A DNA stretch of 64,000 nt, from the NCBI GenBank assembly GCA_035578175.1, contig JAQMRL010000003.1, positions 26,918,672 through 26,982,671 of the forward strand, in the 5' to 3' direction. This stretch comes from Catonia carolina (taxonomy: Eukaryota; Arthropoda; Insecta; Hemiptera; Achilidae). The stretch's first letter is position 1, and each line of letters opens with the position of its first letter. Shown in pieces: positions 34,011 through 45,985 of the stretch. Under the pieces are notes generated by a model. The model did not search any database. It was not told the DNA's origin and saw only the letters and a program-made list of their open reading frames with translations. A program made the position numbers and the translations under genes.

Positions 34011-34746
34011 GTTTCCATTAATCGTTCATTTTCATTATACAGTTCTCGATTTCGTAACGTGTATAGTTCGTCTACTACCTTCGGACTCATTATCTTGGGA
34101 ATAATCATCAAATTGAAGTAACTAATTCATTTTGTTATTATTGTTGCATTCCTCAATAATTATAAAAATTGTAAATGAACAAAATTAAAGATTCAAATTT
34201 GTAATTGAATTCGTACAAAGACACATTTTAGGATTTGTGTAGTTAATCTTTATTATTTATTTTTGAAATAAAGAAATGCATGAAATGATTTATGAATTCA
34301 GTAATTGTCCAACTTTTACAAGCAGAAAAATCTATTTTCTGTACGTGTTTATACAAATTTATGTTCCAATTTCATTATCAATACCTTCCTAGTATATTAT
34401 GCATTCTACAATTTTATGGTCCATCGTGTTTCAACCATTTTTTCGTTTTATTTTTATAGAATTGTTCTTTGACGTTGTATTGAATAGTTTTTCCTATAGA
34501 ATGTTATAAAAAAAATTGTCTCTATTTTTATTTTCGTATCTCTACTTGTAAATTTAAATTTAAAACATGTTCTTCAATATTATTCTATTATGTTCCTTCG
34601 TCTAACTAAATGTAATGCTTTATATGGTGAAAGCACATTGGAATTATATATTACGTAAATTTTTACAACTTACCTCCACTTAATATTTTACAGACATTTA
34701 TTTAATGTAATTTCTCAACTCATTTAATGTAATTTAATTTTATTTA
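34011..34746. other. AT-rich interval, nothing recognised
   Basis: Ends at 'ttattta' (34740-34746), the candidate TSD of the next element. Confidence 0.35.
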
Positions 34747-35371
34747 CTTTGAACTCCAAATTGAAAGAACTATTTCGACTACTTGGACGCCGCTCTTCAC
34801 TGACTCTAAAATCTAAACTATTACTATACAAAGTTTATCTCAAACCAATATGGACCTATGGACTACAAATTTATGGCAAGCTAAACCGAGCAATCTACAA
34901 AAATTACAAGCCTTTCAGTCAAAATGCCTACGTTTAATCACCTGCGCACCTTTTTATGTCAACAACAAAATTCTACATGACGACCTTAATATTCCGTTCA
35001 TAAGTGAAGTAGTTAAGTCCAGCTACAGTGTTTTTCACAGAAAATTGCATGATCACCCCAACGAATTAATCACCAAGCTATCGGATGCATCACTACCAGG
35101 AAATCCGCAGCGCAGGTTGAAACGTCAATGGGCCAGAGATCTTCTATAAAGTGATTTATTTTATTTTTCTTTCTTCTTTTTTTCTTATGTTGTTATTTAT
35201 CATTCATGTATCATGAACTTTATTTCATAGAACATATACCAATGGGTATCACTGTTCTTTTTCATTTATTTATTTTTTTTTAATTTTTTTTTCCTTGTCA
35301 TCCTTTGTTTACTGTCATCTAATTTGCTCGTTGTATCTTCGTATATAGTTGCAAATAAAGTTATTAAAGTT
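34747..35371 (+). pseudogene. Young Jockey-like LINE 3' end, plus copy
   Basis: 5'-truncated copy encoding 'LNSKLKELFRLLGRRSSLTL', 'YKVYLKPIWTYGLQIYG', 'FQSKCLRLITCAPFYVNNKI', 'LHDDLNIPFISEVVKSSYSV' and the terminal 'GNPQRRLKRQWARDLL', stop. A two-base loss relative to the minus copy ('atggcaagc' versus 'atggcacagc', near 34875) shifts the frame. The 3' UTR ends 'ataaagttattaaagtt'. Its own poly(A) tail lies at 36225-36264, displaced by the minus copy inserted exactly at the tail junction. Candidate TSD 'ttattta' at 34740-34746 and 36265-36271. Confidence 0.9.
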
Positions 35372-36210
35372 TTTTTTTTTTTTTTTTTTTTTAACTTTAA
35401 TAACTTTATTTGCAACTATATACTACGATACAACGAGCAAATTAGATGACAGTAAACAAAGGATGACAAGGAAAAAAAAATAAAAAAAAAAATAAATAAA
35501 AATAAATAAATGAAAAAGAACAGTGATACCCATTGGTATATGTTCTATGAAATAAAGTTCATGATACATGAATGATAAATAACAACATAAGAAAAAAAAG
35601 AAGAAAGAAAAATAAAATAAATCACTTTATAGAAGATCTCTGGCCCATTGACGTTTCAACCTGCGCTGCGGATTTCCTGGTAGTGATGCATCCGATAGTT
35701 TGGTGATTAATTCGTTGGGGTGATCATGCAATTTTCTGTGAAAAACACTGTAGCTGGACTTAACTACTTCACTTATGAACGGAATATTAAGGTCGTCATG
35801 TAGAATTTTGTTGTTGACATAAAAAGGTGCGCAGGTGATTAAACGTAGGCATTTTGACTGAAAGGCTTGTAATTTTTGTAGATTGCTCGGTTTAGCTGTG
35901 CCATAAATTTGTAGTCCATAGGTCCATATTGGTTTGAGATAAACTTTGTATAGTAATAGTTTAGATTTTAGAGTCAGTGAAGAGCGGCGTCCAAGAAGTC
36001 GAAATAGTTCTTTCAATTTGGAGTTCAAAGTCAGTCTTTTGGTTTTTATATGAGTCGCCCAGGTGAGTCTCTTGTCAAAGTGAAGTCCAAGGTATTTAAC
36101 TTTTTGTCGTTGTGGTATCGGTTTATTGTCGAGGAATAGTTGAGGACATTCGCCTTTCCGGAGAGAAAAGGTGACATGCACTGATTTTGAAGCATTGAAT
36201 TGGATCCTCC
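35372..36210 (-). mobile_element. Young Jockey-like LINE 3' end, minus copy, inserted in the plus copy
   Basis: An 839-bp insertion flanked by the 14-bp TSD 'aagttattaaagtt' (35358-35371 and 36211-36224). Its poly(A) is the T run ending at 35392. The minus-strand frame is open from the 5' truncation near 36210 to 35627. It reads 'IQFNASKSVHVTFSLRKGEC', 'QKVKYLGLHFDKRLTWATHI', 'LYKVYLKPIWTYGLQIYGTA', 'NNKILHDDLNIPFI' and ends 'RRLKRQWARDLL'. In Jockey proteins this is the RT thumb and C-terminal region. It is nearly identical to the plus copy, so both are recent insertions of one family. Confidence 0.92.
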
Positions 36211-36221
36211 AAGTTATTAAA

Positions 36222-36224
<3 letters not shown>

Positions 36225-36264
<40 letters not shown>
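36225..36264 (+). repeat. 40-bp poly(A), tail of the plus Jockey copy
   Basis: An uninterrupted A run directly after the right TSD of the nested minus copy. The order 'gttattaaagtt' plus poly(A) is the 3' terminus of this Jockey family, so this is the displaced tail of 34747-35371. Confidence 0.85.
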
Positions 36265-36266
<2 letters not shown>

Positions 36267-36271
36267 ATTTA

Positions 36272-38249
36272 TTGAAAAGCAATTCATTTAACCTCCTTAA
36301 AAATGTTCATATTTAAAAACAACAAAAAATTAAAATTAGAGATAAGGGTCGTAAACGTTTCAAGTTAGATAAGTTTTAAAAAAATCTTGTTTTATTCCAT
36401 TATTTATTAAGATTTCAGGGTATCTACTGTAATGGTTATTACTACTCTCGTCTAAATTAGGTAAGAAAAGAAAACCTGCCAAGGAAACACTGCGACCAAA
36501 AATACTGGTGTTGTCAACGGTATTCAAATTGTATACGTTTACGATTCATCATGAAAATGCAAACTTGAAAACTAACTAACGGCAAAATAACAGGTTGGTC
36601 CATCAGATTTTGAAGAAAATATTCACGTGTGAGCCTAGAATTCCCGATTTGTAGACGTTATTGTAAAATGAAATTAAAAAAATTACTTGATCTTTACTGT
36701 TACTATTTGATATTTAAAATGTCATGTATAATTTCTCTGAAATCGCGTAGTCTAATCCGATGTCCGATCCATTTATGGTTCTCCAAGTCTTCTTCGTCTA
36801 CTTGTCCACAAATAATGACAAATCAACATAAATATATGATACAGCATTCTCAATAAATACTCCATTTATGGGCTTCAATAACTCATTTTTTCTTTATTAA
36901 TTTGACCGTGGTCTCACTTTTTGAAATAAAGACTTACATAATAAAATATTATTCGCTATGCCTATTATATTAAACTAAATATTAATTACTGTTATTTTTA
37001 TTCTATCTAATTGTTATTAATTTTTATCACAACTAACACAGCAAAAATGCTTACTAACTTAATTATTTATCAGTTTCTTTGCACATTATTCTAACATTTA
37101 CATTACCTATTCTAACAGTCTATTTATATACGTACATTTTATATAATTATTCCTTATATAGAAACTAACTACATTTATATCATAAATTAAATATACGAAT
37201 AACTTTCCCTTGCATAACTTAGGAATTCAATGTCAGTAGGAAAGCTTGTTGTTAAATTCTTCTTTTAAAACTTTAACGAATCTATTTTAGTATGATTCAT
37301 TGCGTGAATTAGGTTGAAGTTCAATGTATACTTTAACTTTATACGTATTAATAGTTTTTTATAGAAGGAGCTACTATTCGTCTATCACATTGAATAATTT
37401 TTTAATTTATTAGAACAATGTATTACAGTTTCTTCATAAGTAGAAGACATTAAATGTGTAAATTTCTGGTGCTGTTAAAACAGGGACGGTATATAACCGT
37501 CAATATGAAATAAAAAAACTCGCGCAATTAAATTGTTTTAAAGAATATACTATGATTAAGTTCTTAGAGTATTTAGAGAAAATTCTGTACCTGCCTCATT
37601 TATTGGAATGTAAAATGAAAACTTCTTTCTTATATTCTATTAACACTGTTCGCATAATTTTACAACACTACATATCATTAAATAAAAGGAAATTACATTC
37701 CTCCTTCAGACCGTTGTTCATAACATGTTTTTATCTTCAGGCCTCCAAAATATTTCCAACTCTAAGTATGCCACATAATTTTAATACACCAAAATACCAT
37801 ATTTTGTCAAAAAATGAATAATTTAAAGGAATTCGATTGCTACAGACAATTACCATTGCTTACTTCAGTTACAATATTCACAACACCAGTGTGTGGTTTT
37901 AAATTTAAAGACGTAGCACATAAATGTTGTAAAGACTGTTGTATTGTTGTAAAAGATCGACAGAAAATTGTACATTGTAAGACACATGGATGACATAAAC
38001 TGAAACAAATTATGCCAAAGGAAAAAATACATGGATTATTACTCATCTTATCGTTCGTCCATTGCAATGCAAAAATACTTAATAGTCATTTTTTGTTATA
38101 TTGTAGATTATAAATTTGTTTTCTTTTATGTCATTTGTAAAAATAAATTAATGATTTACATTTACACCTCCAAAGTTTCCTAATATGATATTCTATAATT
38201 TTCTGTTTTTCTAACCAATCTTCATATTCGCTTTAGAGGTTGTACAGTT
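36272..38249. other. AT-rich interval, nothing recognised
   Basis: Short frames at 36629-36856, 37552-37821 and 37840-38067 have no recognisable domain and compositions expected of chance frames. Confidence 0.35.
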
Positions 38250-38600
38250 GGAAAGCTTCTTATAGCTAGGTCCACGAGCTAGTTGGTTGGGATAGTTGAT
38301 CTAGTCGTTCGCAAAATTTAATATGGAAGCAAGCGATTAGTTTCTTTTACTGTCAGAATTTTTAAATCGTCGTGAAGGGTTTTATTGGTTTTACATAAAA
38401 AGGTGCGCCAAAAGTGAAAAAATAAAGAGTATTTTTATGATAGAATATTAAAATATTTTGACTAAAAGTCCTGGATCGACTTTAAGTTACTCTCTGCCAA
38501 TGCTCCATTGAGCTCGGCATCAAAATTTCAGATTGATGTCAAAAGAGTTTTGTAAATTAAAATTTTGGAACGGAGGTTAAATTTTGATCGAAAGTTAAGC
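38250..38600 (-). pseudogene. Jockey-like LINE C-terminal fragment (old)
   Basis: Minus-strand pieces read 'FNLRSKILIYKTLLTSI', 'GALAESNLKSIQDF', 'SKYFNILS', then 'WRTFLCKTNKTLHDDLKILT'. Stops and frameshifts are frequent. Nucleotide blocks are shared with 63075-63430, for example 'cttatagctaggtccacg' versus 'ccttgtagctaggtcacg'. These two are the same old family. Confidence 0.6.
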
Positions 38601-39532
38601 AGAAGAGTCCATAACATTAAAAAACAATTTATAGTTTCATAAAATACTGCTGAATATGACTAAAATTTAGTATTACCTAGAGATACTTTATAAAGAGGAT
38701 TAACACACAAAATCTTTATAAATTCATATTGTTCTATTCTTTTAATATTTATGTTAGGACTAAAGAAAAATTTATTCCTCTTCAGTTAGCCAATACTTAT
38801 TTATTTCTTAACTTTAAAATCACTTCAGTTCAAAAGATAGTTGTAGCTGTTATACAACTATTATGGCCTAAGTAGTTATTTAACCTAGTTAAAATCTTTA
38901 AGTAGAAATTTCTATAATAAAATGTTCATTGTAGAACTGCTCTTTTAAGCTCTATTATGTCAGTATTACAGACCTAAGTACGCTACCACTCTTCTTGACC
39001 AATAAGTACCAATAACTATTACAAAATGTAATAGTTTAGTTATCTTCTGTTAAAAGCCATAAGATAATGCATTAAAGTTTTATACTATAAAGAAAGATAT
39101 TTTATAAGTGTTTAAAAATGAATTTAAGCATTATAGTAAATTTTACAAATACAAAACAAACCGCTAATCCATAGTAGTTGGGATCAGGAATTAAAAACTT
39201 TTCGTATATACGAAAAAATATGCAATATAAGCTCATTTTCACAAAATACCATATGAAAGCAATAAAATTCGCCAGCCGATTTTGCCGATATCGGTAATGA
39301 AGGCGACGTCGGCAAAATGTTCAATATCTGTACACAAAGCGGTTTAGTAATCAACTCGTGTGTTCCAAAAAAATGAATATCTACGCAATATTTTGTAGAA
39401 TTCTTATAATTATTTAATTTTGTTTATAGTGATTTACTTAGTTTATGCCTAATACTTGATGGTATTTTTTGACAAAACATAACAGTGATTAAGATTATTA
39501 TTATTTTATATCCGTACTATTATTTAATCAAT
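38601..39532. other. AT-rich interval with a GC-rich hairpin
   Basis: An inverted repeat 'attttgccga' / 'tcggcaaaat' (39279-39288 and 39309-39318) encloses 20 bp with CG-rich words. No other feature. The right end is the left TSD of the X copy. Confidence 0.5.
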
Positions 39533-39922
39533 GTTGTTTAGGTCATAAGCCGAAAGGCTGGTTTGAACCTGTAGAGGTTTTACTAAGTAAAACAAGGAGT
39601 GAGGTGGTTTATTTGCCTTCCTCACTGAGTGGAAAAGTATGCGTATAAGCAAGCCGGGCCCTCTGAAAAGCACATATTTTCCACTCTGCAAATGACACCT
39701 TCACTTCATTCACCACAGGGTCTGGCTGTATAATAAAATTCATTACTTTCAGAGGAGATGACTCTGATTAGTGTTTTTTATATCTCTACCTCTTTTGTTT
39801 TTAAATGATTCAGTCATTTAATTGGTTGACCATGTGATATAAAACAGAACTATTTGTTTTAGCTCTGCAACGAACAGATTATGTGTGAATAATTTGACAC
39901 TCCACTTGCCTGTTATGGGCAG
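39533..39922 (-). mobile_element. Retroposon X, copy 2
   Basis: Minus-strand X: starts 'ctgcccataacag' at 39922 and ends 'gacctaaacaac' at 39533. TSD 'atttaatcaat' (39522-39532) versus 'atttaaccaat' (39923-39933), one mismatch. It lacks four bases in the 'aggcaatggtaaacc' region, and its internal frame is broken. Confidence 0.8.
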
Positions 39923-39954
39923 ATTTAACCAATAATATTTATAAATTATTCTAA

Positions 39955-40313
39955 ACAAGATTCTACGAAAGATAAAGCTCCTATTACGTCACAAACTAAA
40001 TGTTTTACAAAGACTTACAAATCTTTTACGTAAATGGCGTCGCGAAACAACTATTCAAGACGATGAACGACAAAAAATTTAAATTATATGACAATCCTCA
40101 CATACAAACCATGTACACAAGGATACCGGGTACTCAGCACAGACGTTTAACACACCTCTAGTTCGGGATCTTCTTGGCAAATCGTTGCATTACAGTGATG
40201 ACTGCAAGCTCCAACAAGTAATGAAAGTTTTGGAACCTTATGATTCTTATTTTAGAAATTTTTATAATATTGTAATAACAAATACTAAATTTTCAATAAA
40301 AAGTGTCAAAAAA
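39955..40313 (+). pseudogene. Jockey-like LINE 3' fragment (family of 62432-62906)
   Basis: Nucleotide blocks 'aaacaagattctac', 'ttacgtcacaaa', 'ataccgggtactcagcacag', 'gtgatgactgcaagctcca' and the end 'aataaaaagtgtc' match the 62.4-kb copy in order. Frames are broken. It starts a few bases after the X copy's right TSD. Confidence 0.65.
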
Positions 40314-41978
40314 ATTATTTTGTTATAAATAGCTTCGTAAACTGAAAATGCGTTAATTATCTATTTATAATCATTAAAACGGTTTTAATATCAGAAAAAC
40401 TCATATTCTACATCGACCAGTAGCCTACGGCGTGCGTACAATTCGTTAAAAAAAATTCACTTCGTAAAAAGATTTTTTGGCCCAGCGAAACTGAAAAACG
40501 TATATTTCCTAAGTAAACTCTATACAAAAACAACACTTTTTCTGTAGTTTATATAAGATAAAAGAAAGTAATAAATACGATGATATACGTTTCAATAATT
40601 TTTTTATAATAATTTCTGATAGAAACCTCTTGGTTTGAAGTCGTTTCTTAACAGTAACAAATTCAAAGGATATATGCCAATAAGGCTGAAATAAATCTTT
40701 CAGGAAATACTACAAGAAAGTGAGCATATAGATTTTTCAAATAAGTATTACATTTGAGCTTCAAACAAATTTCTTTTTTTATACTTTTCAGTAGGATATA
40801 AGCGTAATTTTAGTTTTATTAATATTCTACATAAAAAGAAAAAAGTCTAATATATCAGAATATAGCTCAAGTAATTTTATTGGAATATAAACCAGCATTT
40901 TCACATTATAGCCAATTTATTCTTTTAATATTTTGTTCTTTGAAATTTCGTTTATTTTTTGCTCGTACTCCCTGACATATTATTAATGTTCAATCATTTT
41001 ATTTTCACAATAAAACACAATTTAACAAGATAAAATGTAAACGTGAAACAGGTTTATTTAAATAATCGGTCGATTATTTGTAAACGTTTGCGTACGATAG
41101 AAGAGATAACCATCCTTATTTCTTGTCTAGTGAATTATATAGTGTTAAGGTTTTCACCCATGAATACTGAAGAGCAAAGTACACTTCTCCGTCTTCAAAA
41201 GGTTTAAGGGAGATTAAAATTACCTTTGTTAATCTTCTTAGAATTACGTACCGTGAAGAAAATCAAATCATAAAACAAGTGGATTCTTACATCGTAACGA
41301 TTACACAACTAAATTTTCATTGTGTAAATTGTTTTCTTAGAGATTTATTAAAATAATATTAATTTAGTCATCTACCTTTTTAAATTAATTAAAAAGCAAA
41401 AAATTTTATCTTAGTATCCTAAAAGTTCAAAAGGAAAGTGTATTTATTAAGAAATTTATTTCTTAATTTATTTTATTATAATTTTTATTTTATTTTATTA
41501 TTAAAATTTATTTTGTTTATTTTATTATAATATTTGTATTTTATTACAAATTTATGTATTAAATACATAAATTCTGGATTCACCCATGTTATTAATTTTT
41601 ATTTTTATTTAATCTCTTAACGTTTCAACAGAGCGTATCCGAGATACTTACGTAATCCCTCAAACATGTAAAAGGAGATAACTATTCGGCATTCGGAGCT
41701 AATCTGATTGTGCTACACTGGGTCCTTTGATTAGGTAACAATTAATATTTTTTGTCTATTGATTGTTAGCTTAAGCCCGCTTTCACTTCTGCTACTAGCC
41801 TACATAGGAAATTGTTTACTTAATATTTATTTACTTGTGTTTGTTTATCGTTGTTTTTAATGAAACAACTAAGTCTAGGTGTCCATCTGTTATTTCGTAA
41901 GACCTGGGTATAATAAATCATAAAAGACTTCATGTAAACTTATAAAATTAATTATTTACCAGATTATAAATTACAATT
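40314..41978. other. AT-rich interval with low-complexity block
   Basis: 41450-41590 is nearly pure A/T built of 'ttttatta' words. The remainder is featureless to me. Confidence 0.4.
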
Positions 41979-42360
41979 CTGCTAATAACAGACAAATGGA
42001 GTGTCAAATTATTTACACTCAGTCTGTTCGTTGCAGAGCTATAATAAATAGTTCTGTTTCTTATCACATGGTCAGCCAATTTAATGACTGAATCATTTAA
42101 GAACATAATAGGTAGAGATGTAAAAAACACTAATCAGAGTTATGTCCTCTGAAAGTAATGAATTTTATTATACAGCCTGGCCCTGTGGTGAATGAAGTGA
42201 AAGTACCATTTGCAGAGTGGAAAATATGTGCATTTCAGAGGGCCCGGCATTTTTTTCTCAAGGAGGAAGGCAATTGTAAACCACCGCTCTCCTCGTTTTA
42301 TTTAGCAAAACTTCTACAGGTTTAAATCAGCCTTTTGGCTGGTGACCTTAACAACAAATC
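41979..42360 (+). mobile_element. Retroposon X, copy 3
   Basis: Starts 'ctgctaataacagac' and ends 'gaccttaacaacaaatc'. The short TSD 'acaatt' lies at 41973-41978 and 42361-42366. The internal frame is lost through a deletion near 42250, where 'gcatttttttctcaagg' replaces the longer sequence of copies 1 and 4. Confidence 0.75.
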
Positions 42361-43909
42361 ACAATTAAATCATTAAAATTCAATTGCTTTGAAAACGTAA
42401 AGCTTAAACTAACAATAACAATTATTTGCATTTAATGTTAGGCTCTTTTCTACAACCAATTGCAATGCCAGCTTAGACTTTTCCCTTAACTTAACGTTAC
42501 ATGTACTAGCACTAGTTACTAGTTACATGTACTAGTATAGCCTAATAAGACCGCAACGTTTAAAAAAAATCACATTTTTACCATTTTTGATGAAAACAGT
42601 ACAGAACATCACTAATTGACAATAAACTAAGCGTTGTACAAAAAATAAGGTTTTTTGTAAAACGTTGTACGAAATAAAGCAGGAATGAACAAAAATATAA
42701 AGTTGAAAAACATATTAGCTTAATTAAGTTTATTCGTAATCAGAATTTCGTTGTTCAAATAAATTTAATGAAACTCAGGATGACAACAAAATATTAGTAT
42801 AAGAATTTAATTTCTCATGTTTAGTTAGTTTAATAAAAAATAATTTATTGAAATTGTTGGTAATTGCTCATTAATAAAACAACATATACACATATTTGTA
42901 CACTTTTAAAAATCTAAATTTATGGGTAAAAGCATAAATTTTAGCAAAAAGGCACAAATCAAAAACAAAATGTACTCAAAAAGTAAATTTCTATAAAAAA
43001 TTGGTATGAATATCAGATATTATTACAATATAGTATTACATCTGTGTAATAATGTAAAAAAATCATATGTCTTCCCAAGTAAGAGAAGAAATTACTTTAA
43101 AACCAAAATGACTGAAAATGGCGCTTAGGTTGTTTTTGCAATCAGTGATTCAAACTGGATTTTTTGATTTATAATATTCAGAAACGGTGACAATGATAGA
43201 GCAGAGTTGCAATTTAGCTCGATTAAACCATGTATTAACTAATACAATACATCTATTAAGTGACAAAATAATCTGACAGGCACGCAATTGCAGGTAGCTC
43301 ACATTACTGTGATTTTGACTATAATAATATGCCCCCAATTAAATTCCTGAATATTTTATTGTTTTTACTTTTATAAAGTGAATCAATTGTATAAATTTTA
43401 TAATAATAATAATAATAAAATTTATTTCCTTTAATTTTTTATAAATTAGTGAAAAGAATTAAAAACCTTTTGTGAACCTGCTCAGTGAACGAATGGAGAC
43501 TAACTTTGACAATGATAAATGGAGTTTAATTTCCCGACCGACGCGAAGGTTACATTAGTCATCGACACTGTTTTTATGATTTTGAATTTTAAAAGGTCAT
43601 TTAAATGTACACCTTTTATGAAGTTGTAAATTACTGAATTTTATTCTTTGTTCATATTTAAGTAATGGATTTTTTAATTTAAAAAAAAACCGGTAATCTT
43701 ATTTTCATATATAAACTAGACACTGTTGTAACACATCATACTTATTTTATTTTATTTGTTTTCAACTGAGATAAATTCCTAAAAAATATTAAATCAGTTT
43801 ATACTTGTTAAAATTTTACGGTAGTAAATATCAAATCAGTACAATAAATTAGAAAATAGACGCGTTTAATTCATAGTCAGTTTGATGATAGGCATGATAA
43901 GCTAAAAAA
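42361..43909. other. AT-rich interval, nothing recognised
   Basis: Contains 'tactagcactagttactag' with adjoining 'tacatgtactag' repeats near 42503-42538, a local tandem of tacatgtactag-like words. Also an (aat)n run near 43403-43418. Confidence 0.4.
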
Positions 43910-44307
43910 CTGCCCATAACAGACCGGTTGAGTGTCAAATTATTTACACTCAATCTGTTTGTTGCAGGGCTAAAATAAATAGTTCTGTTTCTTATCACAT
44001 GGTCAGCCAATTGAATGACTGAATCATTTAAGAGCAGAAGAGGTAGAGGTGTAAAAGACACTAATCAGAGTTATCTCCTCTGAAAGTAATGAATTTCATT
44101 ATACAGCCAGACCCTGTGGTGAATGAAGTGAAGGTGTCATTTGCAGAGTGGAAAATATGTGCTTTTCAGAGGGCCCGGCATGCTGATAAGCGTACTTTTC
44201 CACTCAGTGAGGAAGGCAATGGTAAACCACCTCACTCCTCGTTTTACTTAGTAAAACCTCTACTGGTTCAAACCAGCCTTTTGGCTGATGACCTAAACAA
44301 GAACAAC
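43910..44307 (+). mobile_element. Retroposon X, copy 4 (best preserved)
   Basis: 398 bp from 'ctgcccataacagac' to 'aaacaagaacaac', with the exact 11-bp TSD 'aagctaaaaaa' (43899-43909 and 44308-44318). The 5' hairpin arms 'ttgagtgt' and 'acactcaa' are perfectly paired here. A plus-strand frame from 44089 begins MNFIIQPDPVVNEVKVSF and runs past the element end. The same peptide is seen in copy 1. A 20-bp block (44211-44230) resembles the 5' region of RTE-2. Confidence 0.85.
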
Positions 44308-45439
44308 AAGCTAAAAAAAATTGAATCATTCTGGTATTTGTTAGATTCTTTCTGTGATGCTTCTAATAAATTGTGTACAATAATAATGTTTTTGCTTGTA
44401 AAATACCTGTTGATTAATTATTTTTAAGTAAAATTATGATTTTCTACATTTTTATAAGATAAAATTACGTTGTTTAAATCAGTCATGTACTTTACACGTT
44501 ATAATTTTTAACTTTTTGTATCATAATTATTATATATAATATATTTTACGATTACTAAGTAAGTAGTTGATAAAATTAACACTAACTTCATATTTTTGAT
44601 GAATGGATTTGTCTCTATTGTATATATTTTAAAAAGTATATGATTTATTTCTCAGGTTATAACTGAAATATTTTACAATTTAATGAAACCATAAATTCAA
44701 ATCAAACGGGTTTTCATCTTCATGGTTTTCTTATTTTGTTTAGTGATCATAAAATATTTGTTACGTACATCTGTTTTAAAACTGACTAACATAAAAACAA
44801 ATTAATAAACAGAATGAATACACGTTAACTACCTGACGTTCTGCAAAAGAGGTTTAATAGAAAATGGAGCAGAAATTTACTAGAGGATGAATATAATTAA
44901 ATCTATTGTGAAAATAATATTACTCAGATAGTTTTAAAATAAACTGCTGTAGTAAACTAAACATATAAAAATATGAAATGCCACTTGTGTAATAATTTTC
45001 TTCATGCCATTCTTGTCACATGTTGTCAATTAATAACCTCATTTGTGTATTTGTTTCAAGTAACAAGAACAAATAAGAAATGTATATTAAAAAAAATGTT
45101 TTTCATAAAATATTGATCCCATCCTAATTATGATGTCTATTACAAACATAAAAATATTTATGTATTTGGTTCGACCAATTGTCACCTACGGCTATTAAAA
45201 AATACGAACATAAAACACCTTAAATTAGAAAATACCTACGGACTTTGTTAAAAATATAGGTGAAAATATATTGAAACAGTACAAAAATTATTTGTAAGGA
45301 GGGGTTTTGGAATTGTAATTAAACAAAAGGAGGCGACTACTAAGTAAGTAAAAATGAGAAACTGAATTATTTCTTTTCATAAAAGTTCTAACAGTTAACT
45401 GTTTATGATACATTAAAAGAATGGAGTCAACAAGAATAG
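44308..45439. other. AT-rich interval, nothing recognised
   Basis: No repeat or coding signal beyond the read-through of the X frame into its 3' flank. Confidence 0.35.
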
Positions 45440-45640
45440 TTAAAGCGATAAAAAAGAAGAAATGATTGTACACGAGACAAAGGAAGACCTATCCTAGGAA
45501 GAGAAGGATGGATGATCACACGTGATGTGATTTCTTTGGTTGTGAGAGGTTGTTGGGCGCTATAAACCAACAGAGGGGATTGAAGGAGGAAGTGAAGAAA
45601 GCCAAAGTCCACTAAGGGTTGTAGAACTACAAGGGGATGA
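45440..45640 (+). pseudogene. LINE C-terminal fragment
   Basis: Frame-shifted pieces read 'TRQRKTYPRKRRMDD', then a 'DVISLVVRGCWAL' and 'KKAKVH.GL' pattern, followed by 'gggatgatgataa'. It recalls the end of RTE/CFDP2-like proteins (basic RPRKRWMDD block, then AK.H.GL) with a (gat)n tail. Old and degraded. Confidence 0.45.
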
Positions 45641-45689
45641 TGATAAACAAGGGAATTGATAATCTGATTATACGTGTTTTGCCGGTTGG

Positions 45690-45985
45690 TAAGCTTCTGT
45701 AGAAAATTACGTATTGGGTGTGAATGAGTTGAAGATTATGTAAGACACATCAACTTAGTTTCTTCTAAAGTGTAAAGGAGGTCATTGTTTAGCCAGAAGA
45801 TGTGGTAAATAAAATGAAAATGGCTTCCTACTGTAGTGTGGGAAAGTAAGTGCTTTTTTATGAGTCCGTTTTATAATAAGCAAGTTTTACTTTTGAACCC
45901 AGTCATGAAGTCGGTACTAAACAAATTCCCTATTGGTTGTTCTTAGAAAACCTTCAAAGGTTTCAAAAATACATAGGATGGATGA
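45690..45985 (+). mobile_element. Retroposon X, ancient copy
   Basis: Weak but ordered similarity to X: 'gccagaagatgtggtaaat' (X: gccagaccctgtggtgaat), 'aaatgaaaatggcttcc', 'gtgctttttTATGAGTCC', 'gataataagcaagttttac', 'cagtcatgaag' and 'aaccttcaaaggtttc' (X: aacctctacaggttc). The 5' part before 45690 and the tail are unrecognisable. It indicates a long history of X activity. Confidence 0.5.

Noticed and set aside
35372..36224. Twin-priming (5' inversion) as explanation of the inverted Jockey pair
   Set aside because: The inverted part has its own poly(A) and a 14-bp TSD, so it is a second insertion and not an inversion of one.
36629..38067. Three short frames as candidate host genes
   Set aside because: No domain, no conservation evidence, and composition equals background.
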